Source: Methanobacteriota archaeon (GTDB lineage Archaea > Thermoplasmatota > E2 > DHVEG-1). From it: a stretch of 6,437 nucleotides of DNA. The position numbers and the translations under genes were made by a program. The stretch lies in NCBI GenBank assembly GCA_903930505.1, contig CAIYYQ010000353.1:1-6437 (forward strand), given 5' to 3'. This document shows, in pieces, positions 4,714 to 6,437 of the stretch (positions are counted from its first letter, which is position 1; every line of letters begins with the position of its first letter). The notes under the pieces were generated by a model that saw nothing but the letters and a program-made list of their open reading frames with translations, ran no database searches and was not told the DNA's origin.

Positions 4714-6012
4714 TTACATCTTATACATCACAAGACCAGACAGCATTTTTGGTAAAAAGTATGTTGATTTCTGCGGCATGTGTTCCCCTTCTTCTGCGAT
4801 GACTTTCAGCTGCTCGATTTTTGTGCCATTGATTAAAAACGATAGATCATATTTTCCTTCATCAACAAATCGAACAGCCTCTGCATCAACCCGTGTGTAT
4901 TTCACATGATCCTCAAGGTTTGTATCATTGATTCCTAGTCCTTTCTCAAGAATAAGTTTATGTAAAATCGAAACATCAAGTGTTCGCCAGGTTTTCGAAT
5001 GATCCGCAGCAACCGTATCCATGATTTTTTCATCCTTAAGCGTGAAAATATAGTATTTCCCTTTGGTGTATAACGCGAATGTATGGACATTTGCTGTGTC
5101 AATATCCTTCATTATTTGTTTTCCAATATGTTCCGCATTGGTTCCGCTCACTATTTTTTCTTCGATAGTAACGTATGGTTTCATCTTTTCTTTTAAGGCT
5201 TCAATGGAGAACGTTGGGAGTTTGATGAGACGATGGGTGGGAAGAATCGCTAGACCAGAATCAAACATGTTTGCAAGGATAACCATGATGTAATTGAATG
5301 GTGCATTCGGTTTTTTGTCTCCTGTTTTTTGTTTCATTTCCTGCGCAAAATTAATACTTGTTTGGTATCGGTGATGTCCATCTGCGATGTAGAGGTCTTT
5401 TTTTGTAAGCTCTTGTATGATCTGGGAAACAATTTTTTCATCATCAAGTTTCCAAAATGAATGGATAAAACCATCGTATCCTTTTACGTTGATGAGTGGT
5501 GTGGACAATGTATTTTCCATCGTTTTTCTGATAGTATCGGTCTTGTCCATGTACAAAAGCTCAATTGGCTCTGTGTTTGCGTAGCAAGCACGCATGAGAT
5601 TGAGCCGATCTGCTTTGGGTTTCGCAAGTGTTTTCTCATGTGCTTTCACATGTTTATATTCCGGGTCTAATTTCAGAAGCACAAAAAAACCATAGAATGT
5701 TTTTTTCTCGTTTTTGATGGTGTAGTCAATGCAATACGGGTAAATCGCAGATGATGCGGATTGTGTGAAGATACCTTTTTGTTGCCAGTCGTCAAAGAAC
5801 TGTTTCGCACGGGTGTATCTATTGTTCTGTTCTGTGTCATCCGGGTTTTGTTTCCCAAGGATGATGCGGACGAAGTTATTCTGATGTTTTTCATACAAAG
5901 CCTTCTGCATGTCCTCCGGAATAATATCGTAGGGTGGAGACATGACATCGTCAAGTTTCTTTATTTTTTCTTTATTGTAAGTAATTCCGTGAAATGGTGC
6001 GATTTCAACCAT
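4714..6012 (-). CDS. DUF1015 family protein (COG4198)
   Basis: A complete 432-residue soluble protein of the DUF1015 family, whose biochemical role is not firmly established to my knowledge. Family landmarks are all visible: the N-terminal PFHGITYN (6-13) and SPPYDIIPEDMQ (25-36); FYGFFVLLKL (106-115); HEKTLAKPKADR (125-136); the hallmark IADGHHRYQTSINF (209-222); LPTHRLI (257-263); and the C-terminal AEEGEHMPQKSTYFLPK (406-422) with GLVMYKM at the end. The conserved Asp, His and Glu/Lys residues suggest an enzyme or ligand-binding site. From memory, bacterial relatives often lie beside serine-biosynthesis genes, but no such gene is here. The start at ATG 6010-6012 is strongly set by GGGAGG at 6020-6025, seven bases upstream on the minus strand, and by the family N-terminus. 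It is a single gene, divergent from a small membrane protein and convergent with the zinc-ribbon gene. Confidence 0.92.
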   Translation of the reverse strand: MVEIAPFHGITYNKEKIKKLDDVMSPPYDIIPEDMQKALYEKHQNNFVRIILGKQNPDDTEQNNRYTRAKQFFDDWQQKGIFTQSASSAIYPYCIDYTIKNEKKTFYGFFVLLKLDPEYKHVKAHEKTLAKPKADRLNLMRACYANTEPIELLYMDKTDTIRKTMENTLSTPLINVKGYDGFIHSFWKLDDEKIVSQIIQELTKKDLYIADGHHRYQTSINFAQEMKQKTGDKKPNAPFNYIMVILANMFDSGLAILPTHRLIKLPTFSIEALKEKMKPYVTIEEKIVSGTNAEHIGKQIMKDIDTANVHTFALYTKGKYYIFTLKDEKIMDTVAADHSKTWRTLDVSILHKLILEKGLGINDTNLEDHVKYTRVDAEAVRFVDEGKYDLSFLINGTKIEQLKVIAEEGEHMPQKSTYFLPKMLSGLVMYKM

Positions 6013-6054
6013 GATATATCCTCCCTGTTTTTTTGCGAGCAGGTATATACTTTA

Positions 6055-6065
6055 GTATTAAATAT
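6055..6065 (-). promoter_or_regulatory. TATA box of the DUF1015 gene
   Basis: Read on the minus strand this is ATATTTAATAC, predicting transcription start near 6034 and a leader of about 22 bases that includes the GGGAGG ribosome site at 6020-6025. A second AT box (GTATATACC on the minus strand, about 6042-6050) is too close to the gene to keep that ribosome site in the transcript. Confidence 0.5.
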
Positions 6066-6110
6066 GTTGTTCAAATAAAATATTTCTGTGGATGAGATGT
6101 GATGAAATAG

Positions 6111-6118
6111 TTTATAAC
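6111..6118 (+). promoter_or_regulatory. Possible TATA box of the 52-residue membrane protein gene
   Basis: TTTATAAC after GAAATAG is a fair BRE/TATA match. It puts transcription start near 6138-6141, which would cut into the ribosome site at 6137-6143. A more distal AT box at about 6074-6084 (AAATAAAATAT) is the alternative, so the promoter assignment is tentative. Confidence 0.35.
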
Positions 6119-6148
6119 TCAAAAAAAGATATCTGCGAGGTGAGGAGT

Positions 6149-6307
6149 ATGAAATATCGAGATTTGATTACACTGTTTGTGTCCCTTTCTTTTGTTTTAG
6201 CGCTTGCGTATGTGCTCGGGGTTGATCGTTCGTTGTGGTTTGTTCCGATAATTTTTTTGGTTGTTCTTGTTCTTGTCGTCTGGAAACTATGGCTTGAGAA
6301 AGAGTAG
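6149..6307 (+). CDS. Small two-helix membrane protein, 52 residues, unknown function
   Basis: The ATG at 6149 is chosen over an in-frame ATG at 6092 because GAGGTGA at 6137-6143, a near-perfect archaeal ribosome site, lies five bases before it. The extra N-terminal residues of the longer form (MRCDEIVYNSKKDI...) look like translated leader. The product starts MKYRDLITLF, with membrane segments at about residues 5-24 and 29-47. These are joined by a tight polar turn (GVDRSLW) and followed by a charged tail KLWLEKE. The short N-terminal KYRD and the charged tail suggest both ends are cytoplasmic. I do not recognise a family. It is divergent from DUF1015 and followed by a T8 tract. It resembles the 59-residue protein at 634-813 in design (two helices, charged tail) but not in sequence. 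Confidence 0.65.
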   Translation: MKYRDLITLFVSLSFVLALAYVLGVDRSLWFVPIIFLVVLVLVVWKLWLEKE

Positions 6308-6363
6308 TCTGCATCGTTGTTTGACTTCTTTTTGCTATATGATGATAGAAAAAAGTTTCGTAG

Positions 6364-6371
6364 TTTTTTTT
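6364..6371 (+). terminator. Poly-T terminator after the 52-residue membrane protein gene
   Basis: Eight consecutive T residues 57 bases beyond the stop, with a further T5 at about 6329-6333 upstream of it. This is a typical archaeal T-tract stop signal for the plus-strand transcript. Confidence 0.45.
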
Positions 6372-6392
6372 CCCTTCGCAAAATGAACACAC

Positions 6393-6437
6393 ACCGTTTT
6401 TGACGGCCCAGTAGTTTACTCCAATGGTACCGAATCG
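6393..6437 (-). ncRNA. Possible 3' half of a 5S rRNA, running off the window edge
   Basis: Read on the minus strand, the last 45 bases contain GGTACCATTGGAGT, then CTACTGGG, then ACGGTG. These spaced words resemble the loop E / helix IV part of archaeal 5S rRNA (GUACUGGAGU...CUCUGGG...CGGU). The stretch is also richer in G+C than the non-coding DNA beside it and no long open frame reaches the edge. Against it, the loop between the words is shorter than usual, helix IV does not pair cleanly, and the 5' half is not visible. It is equally possible that this is the edge of an unrecognised element. Confidence 0.22.

Noticed and set aside
6112..6390. Minus-strand frames of 92 and 74 codons opposite the 52-residue membrane protein
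   Set aside because: The products are low-complexity Ser/Thr/Lys/Gln-rich sequence and overlap a plus-strand frame with a strong ribosome site and clear membrane helices.

Overview
The window looks like chromosomal DNA from an archaeon. Genes are preceded by AT-rich TATA-like boxes at archaeal spacing rather than by -35/-10 pairs. Ribosome binding sites match the archaeal GGAGGTGATC core (GAGGTGA at 6137-6143, GGTGATC at 4324-4330, GGGAGG on the minus strand at 6020-6025). One gene appears to be read from an almost leaderless transcript. The gene content (A-type flavodiiron protein, DUF1015 protein, short membrane protein with a C-terminal zinc ribbon, CBS-pair protein beside a cation:proton antiporter) fits an anaerobic or microaerophilic euryarchaeal or Thermoplasmatota-like lineage. 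That placement is an inference from gene content; no taxonomic marker in the window settles it.

Layout. Positions 1-466 hold the end of a type II toxin-antitoxin operon: the C-terminus of an antitoxin, overlapping by 8 bases a PemK/MazF-like toxin. This stretch is visibly more AT-rich than the central genes. After a poly-T stop signal comes a 59-residue two-helix membrane protein (634-813) with its own promoter. It converges within 13 bases on a CPA2-type cation:proton antiporter on the minus strand (827-2089). A 100-base divergent promoter region separates the antiporter from a two-CBS-domain protein (2190-2699). Next, with its own promoter, is a complete class A flavodiiron protein (2859-4043) with all metal ligands. 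A non-coding stretch of 289 bases follows, with a nested hairpin, a TATA box abutting a perfect palindrome, and a T7 tract. Then come a 96-residue membrane/zinc-ribbon protein (4333-4623), a hairpin between convergent genes, a DUF1015 protein on the minus strand (4714-6012), and divergently a 52-residue membrane protein (6149-6307). The last ~45 bases are richer in G+C and resemble, weakly, the 3' half of an archaeal 5S rRNA on the minus strand.

How the parts may work together. Most genes look like single transcription units, so there is no clear multi-gene pathway. The best functional pair is antiporter plus CBS protein. The antiporter has no cytoplasmic regulatory domain, and the divergent neighbour is essentially a free-standing nucleotide-sensing module. 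The flavodiiron protein would reduce O2 or NO and protect oxygen-sensitive enzymes; its electron donor is not encoded here. I found no clear new multi-gene system. The points most worth checking are the antiporter/CBS pair, the possible small RNA at about 4190-4269, the two very short membrane-protein genes, and the possible 5S rRNA at the right edge.
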